Part shown: in pieces, positions 8,950-17,530 of the stretch
Position numbering within the stretch: the first letter of the stretch is position 1
Layout of the letters: each line of letters begins with the position of its first letter
Source: Vogesella sp. XCS3
GTDB lineage: Bacteria; Pseudomonadota; Gammaproteobacteria; Burkholderiales; Chromobacteriaceae
Assembly: GCF_020616155.1 (NCBI RefSeq)
Contig: NZ_CP085530.1
Location: 2,068,501 to 2,132,500, forward strand
Length of the DNA: 64,000 nucleotides
Direction: 5' to 3'
Program-made: the position numbers and the translations under genes
The notes under the pieces: model-generated
The model's input: only the letters and a program-made list of their open reading frames with translations
The model's database searches: none
What the model was told of the DNA's origin: nothing

Positions 8950-10092
8950 TCAAGCCAAAGCCTGTGCCAGGTCGGCCAGGATATCGTCGATATCCTCGAT
9001 GCCGATCGACAAACGCAGTTGCCCCTCACGTATGCCCAGCGCCGCTTTCTGTGCTGGCGGCATGCCACCATGCGACATGGTATAGCTGTGATTCACCAGC
9101 GACTCCACGCCCCCCAGCGACTCGGCCAGCATGAATAGCTGCAGGCGGCTGGCCACCCGGCTGGCGGCCTCGCGGCTGTCTTCCTTCAGGTAGATGGTGA
9201 CGATACCGCCAAAACGGCGCATCTGGCGGCGGGCCAGCTCATAGCCCGGGTGGCCGGGCAAGCCGGGGAAAAACACATGCTCGATGGCCGGGTGCTGCTG
9301 CAGGTAAGCTGCCACCCGCTCGGCATTGTCGCAATGGCGCTCCATGCGCAGTGCCAGCGTCTTGATGCCGCGCAGGGTCAGGAAGCAGTCCTGTGGGCCG
9401 GGTACCGCGCCGGCGGCGTTCTGGATGAACTTGATGGCCTTGAACAGTGCCTCGTCATTCACGGCGACCAAGCCCAGCAGCACGTCGGAGTGCCCGCCCA
9501 GGTATTTGGTGGCCGAGTGCACCACTATATCAGCCCCCTGATTCAGCGGGTTTTGCAGATAAGGCGTGGCAAAAGTGTTATCCACTGCTACCTTGGCGCC
9601 GTGGGCGTGGGCAATGGCCGACAGCGCCGCCACGTCCACCAGGTTCAGCAGCGGGTTGGTCGGCGTTTCCAGCCAGACCAGACGGGTTTGCGAGCTAATC
9701 GCTGCGGTGAGGTTGGCCGCATCGCTCAGGTCGGCAAAGGTCACCTTGATACCCAAGGGCTGCATCACTTTGTCCAGGATGCGATAGGCACCGCCGTACA
9801 AGTCGGCTACCGCAATCACTTCGTCGCCCGGCTGCAAGGTAGCACGCAGTACCGCGTCGATAGCGGCCATGCCGCTGGCGAAGGCCAGGCCGTGTTGCGC
9901 ATCTTCCAGCGCCGCCAGGTTGGCCTCCAGCGCGGCGCGCGTTGGTGTGCCGGTACGGGCGTAGGCAAAGTCCAGCTGCTCGCCTACCGCGTCGTGGGCA
10001 AACGCCGAGGTCTGGTAGATGGGCGGCATCACCGCACGGTTATGCTGGTGATAGTCGAAACCGGCATGTACAGCCTTGGTAGCAAATTTCAT
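8950..10092 (-). CDS. Cystathionine gamma-synthase/gamma-lyase family PLP enzyme
   Basis: The 380-residue protein from the ATG at 10092 (preceded by GGGATAAAG) is a Cys/Met metabolism PLP enzyme. It shows YARTGTPTR, the aromatic-rich AVADLYGGAYR, WLETPTNPLLN, VDNTFATPYLQNPL, the PLP lysine in HSATKYLGGHSD, and the C-terminal SLGGVESLVNHSYTMSHGGM. This class makes or breaks cystathionine, or degrades cysteine or homocysteine. MetB-like synthase and MccB-like lyase cannot be separated by eye. It lies downstream of a cystine-type ABC permease and binding protein on the same strand, which favours a role in using imported cystine. One GCGGCCAAC repeat lies just upstream. Confidence 0.85.
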   Translation of the reverse strand: MKFATKAVHAGFDYHQHNRAVMPPIYQTSAFAHDAVGEQLDFAYARTGTPTRAALEANLAALEDAQHGLAFASGMAAIDAVLRATLQPGDEVIAVADLYGGAYRILDKVMQPLGIKVTFADLSDAANLTAAISSQTRLVWLETPTNPLLNLVDVAALSAIAHAHGAKVAVDNTFATPYLQNPLNQGADIVVHSATKYLGGHSDVLLGLVAVNDEALFKAIKFIQNAAGAVPGPQDCFLTLRGIKTLALRMERHCDNAERVAAYLQQHPAIEHVFFPGLPGHPGYELARRQMRRFGGIVTIYLKEDSREAASRVASRLQLFMLAESLGGVESLVNHSYTMSHGGMPPAQKAALGIREGQLRLSIGIEDIDDILADLAQALA

Positions 10093-10176
10093 GGTCTTTA
10101 TCCCTTGCGGCCAACCCTGGCCGGTATGCATTTGCCACGCCTGCCATGGCACAAACAGGCAGGCCGCGTAAGTGGC

Positions 10177-10836
10177 TTAACGTTGATAAGCTTTGGCGTA
10201 GTGCTGCTCCACACGCTTTTGCACACGCTCAAATAGCGCGCTGAGTACCCAGTAGAGGGCCGCAGCCATCAGGTACAGCGGCAGTGGCTGGAAAGTCTGC
10301 GCGATCATGTCCTTGGTAGCCATCATCAGCTCGGACACGGTAATCACCGACACCAGCGAGGTGTCCTTGATCAGCGAAATCAGACTATTGGCCAGGCTGG
10401 GTACCGCCAGGCGTATGCCCTGCGGCGCGATGATGTGGCGCATACTCTGCCACCAGCTCAGCCCCAGCGACTGCGCCGCATCCCACTGCCCCTTGTCCAC
10501 GCCGGCAATGGCACCGCGCAAGCTTTCCGACAGGTAGGCAGCCACATTCAGCGTTAGCGCCAGCACACCGGCGGTCACCGGCTCGAATTCGATACCCACC
10601 GACGGCAGGCCATAGTAGATGACAAAAATCTGCACCAGCAGCGGCGTGCCACGCATGGCGCTGACGTAAAATGCCACCAGCGGCGCCAGTAGCGGCACTT
10701 TCGCCAGCCGCACCATGGCCACGACAAAACCCAGCGTCAGCCCCAGTACCATGGCACTCAGCGCAAAGAATACCGTCAGGCCAGCACCCTTGAGCAACAC
10801 CGGCAGCGCCTCTTGCGCCAGACTCAACCATTCCAT
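10177..10836 (-). CDS. Polar amino acid (cystine-type) ABC transporter permease
   Basis: This 219-residue inner-membrane protein of the HisM/GlnP family has the N-terminal LLKGAGLTVFFALSAMVLGL, RGTPLLVQIFVIYYGLP, the EAA-like loop (SESLRGAIAGVDKGQWDAAQSLGLS) that contacts the ATPase, and SLISLIKDTSLVSVITVSEL, with about five membrane helices. It follows the binding-protein gene after an attenuator-like hairpin and precedes the C-S enzyme gene. The cystine specificity is inferred from neighbours and resemblance to YecS/TcyB. No ATPase gene adjoins, so the subunit must be encoded elsewhere or shared. Confidence 0.88.
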   Translation of the reverse strand: MEWLSLAQEALPVLLKGAGLTVFFALSAMVLGLTLGFVVAMVRLAKVPLLAPLVAFYVSAMRGTPLLVQIFVIYYGLPSVGIEFEPVTAGVLALTLNVAAYLSESLRGAIAGVDKGQWDAAQSLGLSWWQSMRHIIAPQGIRLAVPSLANSLISLIKDTSLVSVITVSELMMATKDMIAQTFQPLPLYLMAAALYWVLSALFERVQKRVEQHYAKAYQR

Positions 10837-10847
10837 TCATGCTCTCC

Positions 10848-10880
10848 AAAACACAAACGCCCCTGCACACGGCAGGGGCG
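10848..10880 (-). terminator. Intercistronic hairpin (attenuator) between binding protein and permease
   Basis: On the minus strand CGCCCCTGC-N5-GCAGGGGCG forms a 9-bp stem followed by TTTGTGTTTT. It sits in the 63-base gap after the binding-protein gene. Such partial terminators commonly leave more binding protein than permease. Confidence 0.75.
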
Positions 10881-10899
10881 TGATATTCAAGCTGCAGGA

Positions 10900-11679
10900 T
10901 TATCGCGCAGCTGGTGCTTTCGATACATCAATACCGAACCACTTCACCGAAATTTTCTTGAACGAGCCATCCTTGTGCAGCGCATTCAGGGCATTGTCGA
11001 TAGCAGCCTTGAACTTGGGGTTGCCCTTGGCAAACGGAATGCCCATCTGCGTGGTGCCACCTACCGGCGCGCCGGCTTTCAGCGGCAGCTTGGCTTCTTT
11101 CAGCGCAAACGGAATCAGCAGGCTGTCGTTGATGGCAGCATCCACACGGCCCAGCGCCAGATCCTGGAAGATCTCGGCGGCAGACGGGTAGAACTTGGCG
11201 TCGATACCACCCTGCGCCTTCACCATATCAGCGTAGTTGCTGCCCTGGGTTACGCCCATCTTCTTGCCGGCCAGGTCGGCCAGGCCCTTGAAGGCGCGGG
11301 TTTCGTTCTTGCGCACGATCAGCTGCGCGCTGGAAATGGTGTACGGCTGCGAGAAGTCGAACACTTCCTTGCGCTTGTCGTTGATCGACACCTGGTTAAG
11401 CACCACGTCGAACTTGCCGCCTTGCAGGCCAGCCAGCAGGCCGCTCCACTCGCCGGTGGTGAATTCCGGCTTCACTTTCAGTTTCTGCGCCAGCGCGGTA
11501 GCCAGCTCCACTTCAAAACCAGTCAGCTTCTGGTCTTTGTCCTTGAAGTTGAACGGGGGATAGGTGCCTTCCAGCGCGATTTTCAGCGTACCGCGTTGTT
11601 GCACGGTATCCAGCAAGTCGGCAGCGTAAACGTTGGCCGCAAAGCCCAGCAGAGACAGGGTAAGAAGTGCTTTTTTCAT
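10900..11679 (-). CDS. Cystine-type amino acid ABC transporter substrate-binding protein
   Basis: The 259-residue protein has a signal peptide (MKKALLTLSLLGFAANVYAA) and the family-3 signature GTLKIALEGTYPPFNFKDKD...LTGFEVELATALAQKL. Further on come the ligand-pocket segments EWSGLLAGLQGGKFDVVLNQVSI and GRVDAAINDSL. It closely resembles FliY/TcyA-type L-cystine binders, which supports the operon's role in cystine uptake. It is first in the operon; an inverted repeat lies 22 bases upstream of the start. Confidence 0.87.
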   Translation of the reverse strand: MKKALLTLSLLGFAANVYAADLLDTVQQRGTLKIALEGTYPPFNFKDKDQKLTGFEVELATALAQKLKVKPEFTTGEWSGLLAGLQGGKFDVVLNQVSINDKRKEVFDFSQPYTISSAQLIVRKNETRAFKGLADLAGKKMGVTQGSNYADMVKAQGGIDAKFYPSAAEIFQDLALGRVDAAINDSLLIPFALKEAKLPLKAGAPVGGTTQMGIPFAKGNPKFKAAIDNALNALHKDGSFKKISVKWFGIDVSKAPAAR

Positions 11680-11700
11680 GTTTGTTTATTCCTGATAGCT

Positions 11701-11718
11701 ATTGATTTGGCAATCAAT
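11701..11718. promoter_or_regulatory. Palindrome upstream of the cystine transporter operon
   Basis: ATTGATT-TGGC-AATCAAT has perfect 7-base arms. It lies 22-39 bases upstream of the binding-protein start codon, where an operator or activator site would be expected. The cognate regulator is not encoded nearby. Confidence 0.45.
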
Positions 11719-11813
11719 ACAATGAAAGAAACTATAACAAAGCCGACTGTTTTGCTCCAGCATTGGCTTGGAACAAAAACCGCTAAGCAAATGAAAAAAC
11801 CCGCCAGTTGGCT

Positions 11814-11850
11814 AATGCCAGTCAGTTAACGCTGACTGGCATTTTTCGTT
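11814..11850. terminator. Strong hairpin terminator upstream of the IS element
   Basis: AATGCCAGTCAG-TTAACG-CTGACTGGCATT is a perfect 12-bp stem followed on the plus strand by TTTCGTT. On the minus strand a T run follows about 20 bases later (TTTTTT at 11794-11799, complement). No plus-strand gene lies upstream to use it, so it may be a leftover of a gene lost at the IS site. Confidence 0.6.
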
Positions 11851-11906
11851 GGATATTTGTGCGCCCTGTTCTTCACCATGTAATGACCCAGCCCTTTTTG
11901 CACAGG

Positions 11907-12724
11907 TCAGGCTGCTAATTGATACGCCATCGCTGGCGTCTTCACCCCCAAAGCCTGGTGCGGGCGTCGGTGGTTGTAAAACCCGATCCAGTCTGCAATA
12001 ACCCGGCTGGCGTGCGCCAGGTTTTCAAAGCGGTGCCGATGCGCACACTGCTCTTTCAAGGTGCGGATCACCTGCTCCACCATGCCGTTCTGCTCCGGCG
12101 TGTACGGCGTGATGAACTCCTGCTGCAAACCGTAGCTTTTCACCAGTGCGGTATAGCTGCGGCTGGTAAACACCAAACCATTGTCACTGCGTAGCAGAAA
12201 GCGTTGCGGTACCCGGCCCAGGCAACCAAAGCGGTTGATCAGCGCGTGTTTCAGCGCCGACTCGGCCGTTTTGGACTTGCCACTTCGCGATAGATGCCAG
12301 CCCAGCAATTCCCGGGTGCAGCAGTCAATCACCAAGGCCAAATGGCACCAGCCATCCTTACCGGCCCAGATACGGCACAGGTCGGTGGCCCAGCGTTGAT
12401 TGGGCTCGGCCGCCACCGATGGCAGGGCTTGCACACGCGGGCGGAAGCCGACCGGCCGCTTCTTCACCTGCCAGCCTTTGAGCTGGAAGATGCGCTGCAC
12501 GGTGTTTTTGTTCATGCCCAGCAGGCCTGCTACGGTTCGGTAGCCGAATGAGGGATTCTCCTCAATCATCTCCTTGATCGGCTCGACCAACTACGGCTGC
12601 AGCTTGGGTGCAGCCTTCTGCGGGCGGTAGTACAGCGTGCGACGTGGCACGCCGAACCAGCGGCACAGCTTGCTGATGAGCACCTGGATGTCGTCGTCTA
12701 CTAGTCCCTGCCGGACGAGGTGGA
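11907..12724 (-). pseudogene. IS3-family transposase OrfB (DDE integrase), interrupted by an amber codon
   Basis: The DDE catalytic residues are all present: WATDLCRI, LRSDNGLVF, and the Glu in EQNGMVEQVIRTLKEQC. The tail GFYNHRRPHQALGVKTPAMAYQLAA is typical. The frame joins orfA by -1 frameshifting and should read through VDDDIQVLISKLCRWFGV, RRTLYYRPQ, KLQP and on to LVEPIKEM. However, a TAG at 12591-12593 (minus strand) lies between P and L, where a sense codon such as CAG is expected. The 227-codon remainder would need to start at a TTG. The OrfAB transposase is therefore probably inactive unless the stop is suppressed. Confidence 0.82.
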
Positions 12725-13039
12725 CTACTTGTCGTCCTCGCCCAGCAGAGACTGCAGCTTTTTTCTGGCACGTAGCTCCAGCATGGCTTCGCCGTAGGCT
12801 TCCTGCAGTTCTTTGAGCTGTTTTCCGTACTGCTCGCGGATGTCCATCGGCTTGGCACGCAGGGCGTTTTCCATGCCGCGCTTGGCCTCATCGACCCAGA
12901 TCTCGATCTCGGAAGGGGCCAGGTCGAAGGCGCGGGAGGCTTCGGCCACCGTGCGCTTGCCCTGAATGATCTCCATCACCAGCGCGGCTTTGCGCTTGGC
13001 GGTCCAGCGTTTGATATCGTCTTCCATGGTCATACTCAT
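12725..13039 (-). CDS. IS3-family transposase OrfA
   Basis: The 104-residue protein starts at the ATG at 13039 (upstream AGGAGC). It begins MSMTMEDDIKRWTAKRKAALVMEI and contains a helix-turn-helix (KRTVAEASRAFDLAPSEIEIWVDEAKRG), then a C-terminal coiled-coil (QLKELQEAYGEAMLELRARKKLQSL). OrfA binds the IS ends and regulates transposition. The slippery heptamer A-AAA-AAG near the end allows -1 frameshifting into orfB. The gene appears intact. Confidence 0.88.
   Translation of the reverse strand: MSMTMEDDIKRWTAKRKAALVMEIIQGKRTVAEASRAFDLAPSEIEIWVDEAKRGMENALRAKPMDIREQYGKQLKELQEAYGEAMLELRARKKLQSLLGEDDK
12758..12764 (-). other. Programmed -1 frameshift slippery site of the IS3 element
   Basis: On the minus strand the orfA codons AGA-AAA-AAG contain A-AAA-AAG, the classical bacterial slippery heptamer, 11 codons before the orfA stop. 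The -1 frame enters orfB. Confidence 0.8.
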
Positions 13040-13092
13040 CACGTGCTCCTGTGTGAATTATGACCTGCACAGGTTTTTAGTGGGTCATTACA

Positions 13093-13216
13093 GTCACTTG
13101 TAGAACCTCGCGGAACTGATGCCGTGCTCTCGGCATAACTCCGGAACCGGCTTACCAGCCTCTCCCTGCTTGAGCACCGTAATGAGCTGGCTGTCCGAAA
13201 ACCTTGATTTCTTCAT
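13093..13216 (-). pseudogene. Truncated orfA of an older IS3-type element
   Basis: From an ATG at 13216 the frame reads MKKSRFSDSQLITVLKQGEA then GKPVPELCREHGISSARFYK and stops at the junction with the newer IS. This is the N-terminal helix-turn-helix of the well-known IS3-type OrfA that starts MKKSRF. Only about 40 codons remain; no orfB or second end was found on the other side. It is a dead relic. Confidence 0.8.
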
Positions 13217-13591
13217 CTGGCAGAACGTCCTCGATTCGAGAAAATTCTACGTCCAACGCCGCTGGTTTCCAGGGGAATTGCCAATATTGGCACCAGCGCA
13301 AGCTGCGTGCCCAGAGCGGAAGCTTTACCTACTGCCGATAAAAGTTGGTGTTCTGCTAGGAGAGTGCCTGCACAAGACAGGCATACCATTGGTCTGTATC
13401 AATTCAGAGACAGATGCAGCCATCACATTTGCCAGACCAGCAGCATTTGATCTGGGTCAAGCCTGTCCACAAAGCATCCACTAGCATTCGTTTCCCTATA
13501 AATATCGGCCAAATTTTCAACACCCTGTTAATACCAGATCAATAATCAAATAAATCATTAAAAATAAAGTAAGCATCATTTAGAGATATTT
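13217..13591. other. Gene-poor region between IS relic and signalling operon
   Basis: The first part probably contains the decayed end of the older IS. A plus-strand open frame covers 13119-13484, but its first third is antisense to the IS relic and nothing in it looks like a protein, so I do not call it. From about 13490 the DNA is strongly AT-rich and should contain the promoter of the downstream operon. AGAGA serves as a weak ribosome site before 13592. Confidence 0.5.
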
Positions 13592-14749
13592 ATGGCCCAA
13601 CTCCTCCGCAAACTGGCGTTTGCAGACATACAGATGCACAAGCCTATCGACTACTCGATTTTCGACCGCTCGGGAAACCTGATCCTGCGCAAAGGCTTTG
13701 TCGTGTCCATGCCTGGCTTTGCCGACAAACTGGTAGAGCGGGGCTATTTCATTGGTATTTCCGAAGCGGGTGACTTGCCATCGGCCAAGGAAATCAAGGC
13801 CCGTGCGACGCGTCGCCCGGCAGAGCAAACCAGCGTATTCGTCGAGATGGCCAGCTTTGTCGAAGCCATCGCGCGGATCCACCGCATCATCCTGAGCCCA
13901 CCCAATAACCTGGCCAATGTGGAAGAGCTGATGCGCAGCCGCGCCCACCAGTTGGTGGGGTTTATCCAGCATGACCCGGACGCGGTGCTGGCCGCTTTAT
14001 ATCTGCAACAACACGGCCAGGACCTGCGCGCCAACAAGCATGTACTGGGTGCCGCAGTGTGTTACATGCTGGCCAGCCAGATCTGCCAGGACGACACCGC
14101 CCTGGATTCACTCCTGTGCGCCGCCCTTACCCGGGACCTGGCGCTGTACCACTTCGATAAAGGCCTGGGTGCGCAAAAGGGCTTGGGCGAGCTGGAACAG
14201 CTGGCGGTATGGGAACACACCAGCACCACGGTCAAGTTACTGCAAAAGCACGGCATACAAGACAAACAGTGGCTGCTGCATGTTTACGAACACCATGAGC
14301 AGCCCAATGGCCGCGGCTATCCGCTAGGCAAAACGCGCGGCGAGGCCCACGAGCTATCCCTGCTGCTGGGGCTGGCCGACGCCTACGCCGGCATGACCAT
14401 TGCCAATAAGTGGCGCCCCGGCATCTACCCTGCCAACACGCTGAAAGAGCTGTACCTGCAAAAGGACAGCAAGTATCTGGAAAACCATATCGGCTTGCTG
14501 ATCAAGAAACTCACACGCTTTCCCGCCGGTACCGTCGTAGCGCTGCAAAGCGGCGAGATCGGCGTGGTGAAGAACACGAACTACACCCGCAAGAGCCCGA
14601 TGGTGTACTCCATCATCGACGAAAAGGGCTTCCCCCGCAGCGAACCGACCCCGCGCGATACCCTGAATACCAAGTACGAAATCAAAGGCTGCATTTCACC
14701 GGAGCGGTGCAAAACCGCGCTGCTGGCTATCAAACGGATCTGGATGTAA
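13592..14749 (+). CDS. Degenerate HD-GYP-like signalling protein
   Basis: The 385-residue protein aligns with HD-GYP phosphodiesterases, and its C-terminal half keeps HVYEHHEQPNGRGYPLG and LADAYAGMT. The HD pair itself is lost: the position matching LLHDIGK reads LTRDLALY. Several metal ligands of a working c-di-GMP phosphodiesterase are therefore missing. The N-terminal 80 residues resemble the DUF3391-like cap seen in the intact homologue two genes downstream. The conserved C-terminal extension (FPAGTVVALQSGEIGVVKNTN) is shared with that protein too. It is likely a c-di-GMP sensor or regulator rather than an enzyme. It leads a compact signalling block with a 3-base gap to the next gene. Confidence 0.75.
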   Translation: MAQLLRKLAFADIQMHKPIDYSIFDRSGNLILRKGFVVSMPGFADKLVERGYFIGISEAGDLPSAKEIKARATRRPAEQTSVFVEMASFVEAIARIHRIILSPPNNLANVEELMRSRAHQLVGFIQHDPDAVLAALYLQQHGQDLRANKHVLGAAVCYMLASQICQDDTALDSLLCAALTRDLALYHFDKGLGAQKGLGELEQLAVWEHTSTTVKLLQKHGIQDKQWLLHVYEHHEQPNGRGYPLGKTRGEAHELSLLLGLADAYAGMTIANKWRPGIYPANTLKELYLQKDSKYLENHIGLLIKKLTRFPAGTVVALQSGEIGVVKNTNYTRKSPMVYSIIDEKGFPRSEPTPRDTLNTKYEIKGCISPERCKTALLAIKRIWM

Positions 14750-14752
14750 GAC

Positions 14753-16279
14753 ATGAGCGACATCGAATACAAGGTTCCCCTCCACACCGCCATCGTGTCC
14801 AAGACCGATCTGAGCGGCATGATTACCTATGCCAATGACGCCTTTATCGCCATCAGTGGTTTCAGCCGCGAAGAGCTGATAGGCAAACCGCACAATATCG
14901 TGCGTCATCCGGACATGCCCGCCGCCGCCTTTGCCGACCTGTGGGCAACAGTAGAGCAAAACAAACCCTGGCGCGGCATTGTCAAAAACCGTACCAAAGA
15001 CGGCGGCTTCTACTGGGTGCAGGCAACCATCGTGCCAATCCGCAAAGCCGGCAAAGTGGTGGGCTATATGTCGGTACGCTACGCCGCCAGCGACGAGCAA
15101 ATCGAACAGGCCGCCCGTTTATACGCCCAGCCCGGAGCCAAACTGCCCAAGCAAGGGGGCCTGAAGCGCTTGCTGTCGATCAAGTCGGGCTATATCGCCG
15201 GCTCGCTGTTCGTGATTGCGCTGCTGATTACCGGTGGCATCCTCGGCATCGGTACCATCCAGCACAGCACCGAGCAGATCAACAAGGCCGACGGGCAATA
15301 CCTGCGCAAGCTGGACGTGATCAGCCAGCTGGAAATCGACGCGACCCGCGCCCAGAGCGCCCCGATTGCCCTGCGCCAAGCCGGCATTGCACGGCTAGGC
15401 AGCCGCTATGCCGCCAACCCGCACACACCCGCAGATATCCGCGACCGCCTGAAAGGGCTGGATGCCCTGAACAATGCCGCCCGCCTGGCGCATAGCAGCG
15501 CGCTGGATGCCAGCCTGGAAAACCAGCTACAAGTACTGGTACAGCTGGCAGAGCAGAACCGGCTGCAGATACTGCGCCAGTCGGCGCAGGAGGTTGGCCG
15601 CATTAACCAGCGCAACGAGCAGATTGTGGATATCTCCTTGCTGGGCATCATCACGGGCATCATTACCGTGGTGGCCTTTGGCCTGGTCTTCATGCGCCAG
15701 ATCGTACGTCCGCTGGATTCGGCTATCGAGAACTTCGAGAAAATTGCCGAAGGCGACCTGACCGGCGACGTGCCACTGGATGGTGCCGGCGAAACCGGCC
15801 ACCTGCTGCGCTCCAGCGTAATCATGCAGATGCACCTGAAGGTGGTGATGGACGAGCTGAACCTGCTGGCAGGCCAGATCGACACCGCCTGCCTGAGCCT
15901 GAACACGGCGCTATTCGAGATCAGTGACCATTCCGAGGTACAGCACGACAAGCTGGAAGAAGCCAAGTCGTTCATGTCGCTGGACTTCATCTACGAGCTG
16001 TCCAACCAGCTGACCATGCTGGACGAGCTGCTGGCCGACAAGGAAGTTGCCCCGCAGGTAGCCGACTGCATTGCCAGCATCACCAACCTGAACCGGCTGC
16101 AAACCTTTGCCCTGGAAGACTTCCTGGACAAGATCGACCTGATCCTGAAGCTGATCGTGTCTAACCGCCAAGATACGCAGGAAGCGTATGCCATGTCGGC
16201 CAAACTGCACGAGGTGGCACAAACACTGAACACGCTGGTGAATTACTTCGTGCCGGACGGCAAGAAATACAATGCCTAA
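14753..16279 (+). CDS. PAS-transmembrane-HAMP protein lacking a chemoreceptor signalling domain
   Basis: This 508-residue protein starts with an Aer-type PAS domain ([33 protein letters not shown]). A first membrane helix follows near 142-165 (SGYIAGSLFVIALLITGGIL), then a helical periplasmic or linker region. A second helix near 300-320 (SLLGIITGIITVVAFGLVF) and a HAMP domain (RQIVRPLDSAIENFEKIAEGDLTGDVP) come next. After HAMP, the usual methyl-accepting hairpin with its conserved tip is absent. Instead about 150 helical residues follow (SLDFIYELSNQL, LLADKEVAPQVADC, FLDKIDLILKLI) that I do not recognise. It overlaps the next HD-GYP gene by 8 bases, suggesting coupled translation and shared function. 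Confidence 0.78.
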   Translation: MSDIEYKVPLHTAIVSKTDLSGMITYANDAFIAISGFSREELIGKPHNIVRHPDMPAAAFADLWATVEQNKPWRGIVKNRTKDGGFYWVQATIVPIRKAGKVVGYMSVRYAASDEQIEQAARLYAQPGAKLPKQGGLKRLLSIKSGYIAGSLFVIALLITGGILGIGTIQHSTEQINKADGQYLRKLDVISQLEIDATRAQSAPIALRQAGIARLGSRYAANPHTPADIRDRLKGLDALNNAARLAHSSALDASLENQLQVLVQLAEQNRLQILRQSAQEVGRINQRNEQIVDISLLGIITGIITVVAFGLVFMRQIVRPLDSAIENFEKIAEGDLTGDVPLDGAGETGHLLRSSVIMQMHLKVVMDELNLLAGQIDTACLSLNTALFEISDHSEVQHDKLEEAKSFMSLDFIYELSNQLTMLDELLADKEVAPQVADCIASITNLNRLQTFALEDFLDKIDLILKLIVSNRQDTQEAYAMSAKLHEVAQTLNTLVNYFVPDGKKYNA

Positions 16280-17489
16280 GCTACGCAAAATCCATATCGA
16301 CCAGGCCATGGTAGGCATGTTTGTTGCCAGCCTGGATTGTGACTGGACTGCGCACCCGTTCTGGCTATCGCGCTTTTGCCTGCGTAATGCGGCGCAAATC
16401 GACATGCTGCGCCAGGAAGGCATACAGAGTTTTTATATCGATACCGAAAAAGGCCGGGATATTCCCCACGCCACCAGTGCGCCAGCCCCCGCCAGCAACA
16501 CGGCTACGAAGAAAAGCCAGGTCCGCGCCACCCCACTAAGCCACGAGCTGGGGCTGGCGCGCGATATCGTGCTACGCACCGAAGCCATTACACAAAACCT
16601 GATGAAAGATGCCCGGCTGGGCCTGCGGCTGGATGTGGCGGCGCTGCATGGCATCAGCAGCGAGCTGTCCGGCTCATTGGACCGCAACGCACTGGCACTG
16701 CGCATGGTGGCGCAGATGTACAGCAAGGATGCCTATACCTTTCAGCACTCGGTCAGCGTGGCGCTGTTGTTGATGATCCTGCAGCACTATCAGGGCGCAC
16801 CGCACGAGATCGTGGTCGAAGCAGGTATGGGTGGGCTACTGCACGATATCGGCAAGACCCGCATTCCCTTGCAACTCCTCAACAAGCCTGGCCGCCACAC
16901 AGCAGAAGAGCGTCAGCTGATGCGCGAACACGTGCGCTTTAGCCAGCAGATTCTGGATGAAAACGGTATCCACTCGCCCATCATCCGCGCCATCGCCCTG
17001 CAACACCACGAGCGCTTCGACGGAACCGGCTACCCGCTGGGGCTAGCGGGGGGGGCCATCTCGGTATACGGCCAACAAGCCGCCATTATCGATGTATACG
17101 ACGCGATTACCTCTGACCGCTGCTACCACAAAGGCCTGCCCGCCCCGGTAGCCATCAAGAAAATCTTTGAGCTGGGCAAAAACCACTTTGACCCGAAAGT
17201 CGTACGCGAGGTTGTGCACTGCTTCGGCATTTACCCGCCAGGTACCCTGGTACGCCTGGCAAGCGGCAAGCTGGCCGTGGTGAAACGCCACGCAGACGGC
17301 GACCTGACCCGCCCCGAAGTGGTGGTGTTCTTTGACACCCTGCGCAACCAGCGCCTCAAACCTGAAAGCATCAACCTGGCCATACGCTATGGCCCCCATG
17401 CCGACGATCATGTGGTGCACCACGAGGCCGCCGAGCACTGGCAAGCCCTGCTACCGGATATTCACCAGCTCTTGCTGGATAGCCCCTGA
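16272..17489 (+). CDS. HD-GYP domain cyclic-di-GMP phosphodiesterase
   Basis: The 405-residue protein has an N-terminal DUF3391-type domain ([21 protein letters not shown]) and an intact HD-GYP domain: [20 protein letters not shown], the HVRFSQQIL histidine, and [18 protein letters not shown], then [15 protein letters not shown]. These ligands support c-di-GMP hydrolysis in the cytoplasm. The gene overlaps the PAS-HAMP gene and precedes a chemoreceptor, so it probably links sensed redox or chemical signals to motility. A run of eight G at 17048-17055 lies inside the coding sequence just after the GYP motif, where slippage would truncate the protein. Confidence 0.88.
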   Translation: MPKLRKIHIDQAMVGMFVASLDCDWTAHPFWLSRFCLRNAAQIDMLRQEGIQSFYIDTEKGRDIPHATSAPAPASNTATKKSQVRATPLSHELGLARDIVLRTEAITQNLMKDARLGLRLDVAALHGISSELSGSLDRNALALRMVAQMYSKDAYTFQHSVSVALLLMILQHYQGAPHEIVVEAGMGGLLHDIGKTRIPLQLLNKPGRHTAEERQLMREHVRFSQQILDENGIHSPIIRAIALQHHERFDGTGYPLGLAGGAISVYGQQAAIIDVYDAITSDRCYHKGLPAPVAIKKIFELGKNHFDPKVVREVVHCFGIYPPGTLVRLASGKLAVVKRHADGDLTRPEVVVFFDTLRNQRLKPESINLAIRYGPHADDHVVHHEAAEHWQALLPDIHQLLLDSP

Positions 17490-17530
17490 CACATAGCCAT
17501 CCCTTATTTCCCCTTACCGACCCGATCACC

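Larger units (their letters stand above)
11879..13092 (-). mobile_element. IS3-family insertion sequence, about 1.2 kb
   Basis: The ends are TGTAATGACCCA at 11879 and its reverse complement TGGGTCATTACA at 13081-13092. Inside the ends CACAGGTCA and CTGTGCAGGTCA also match imperfectly. It encodes orfA and orfB in the IS3 arrangement with a -1 frameshift signal. The bases just outside (CCA and GTC) do not form an obvious 3-base target duplication. It inserted into or beside an older IS3-type orfA whose stump begins immediately at 13093. Confidence 0.9.

Noticed and set aside
11876..13095. Target-site duplication around the IS
   Set aside because: The flanking triplets CCA and GTC differ; no shift of the ends by a base or two gives a match.
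13119..13484. Plus-strand frame of 121 codons after the IS
   Set aside because: The first third is antisense to the older IS orfA remnant, and the rest shows no family.
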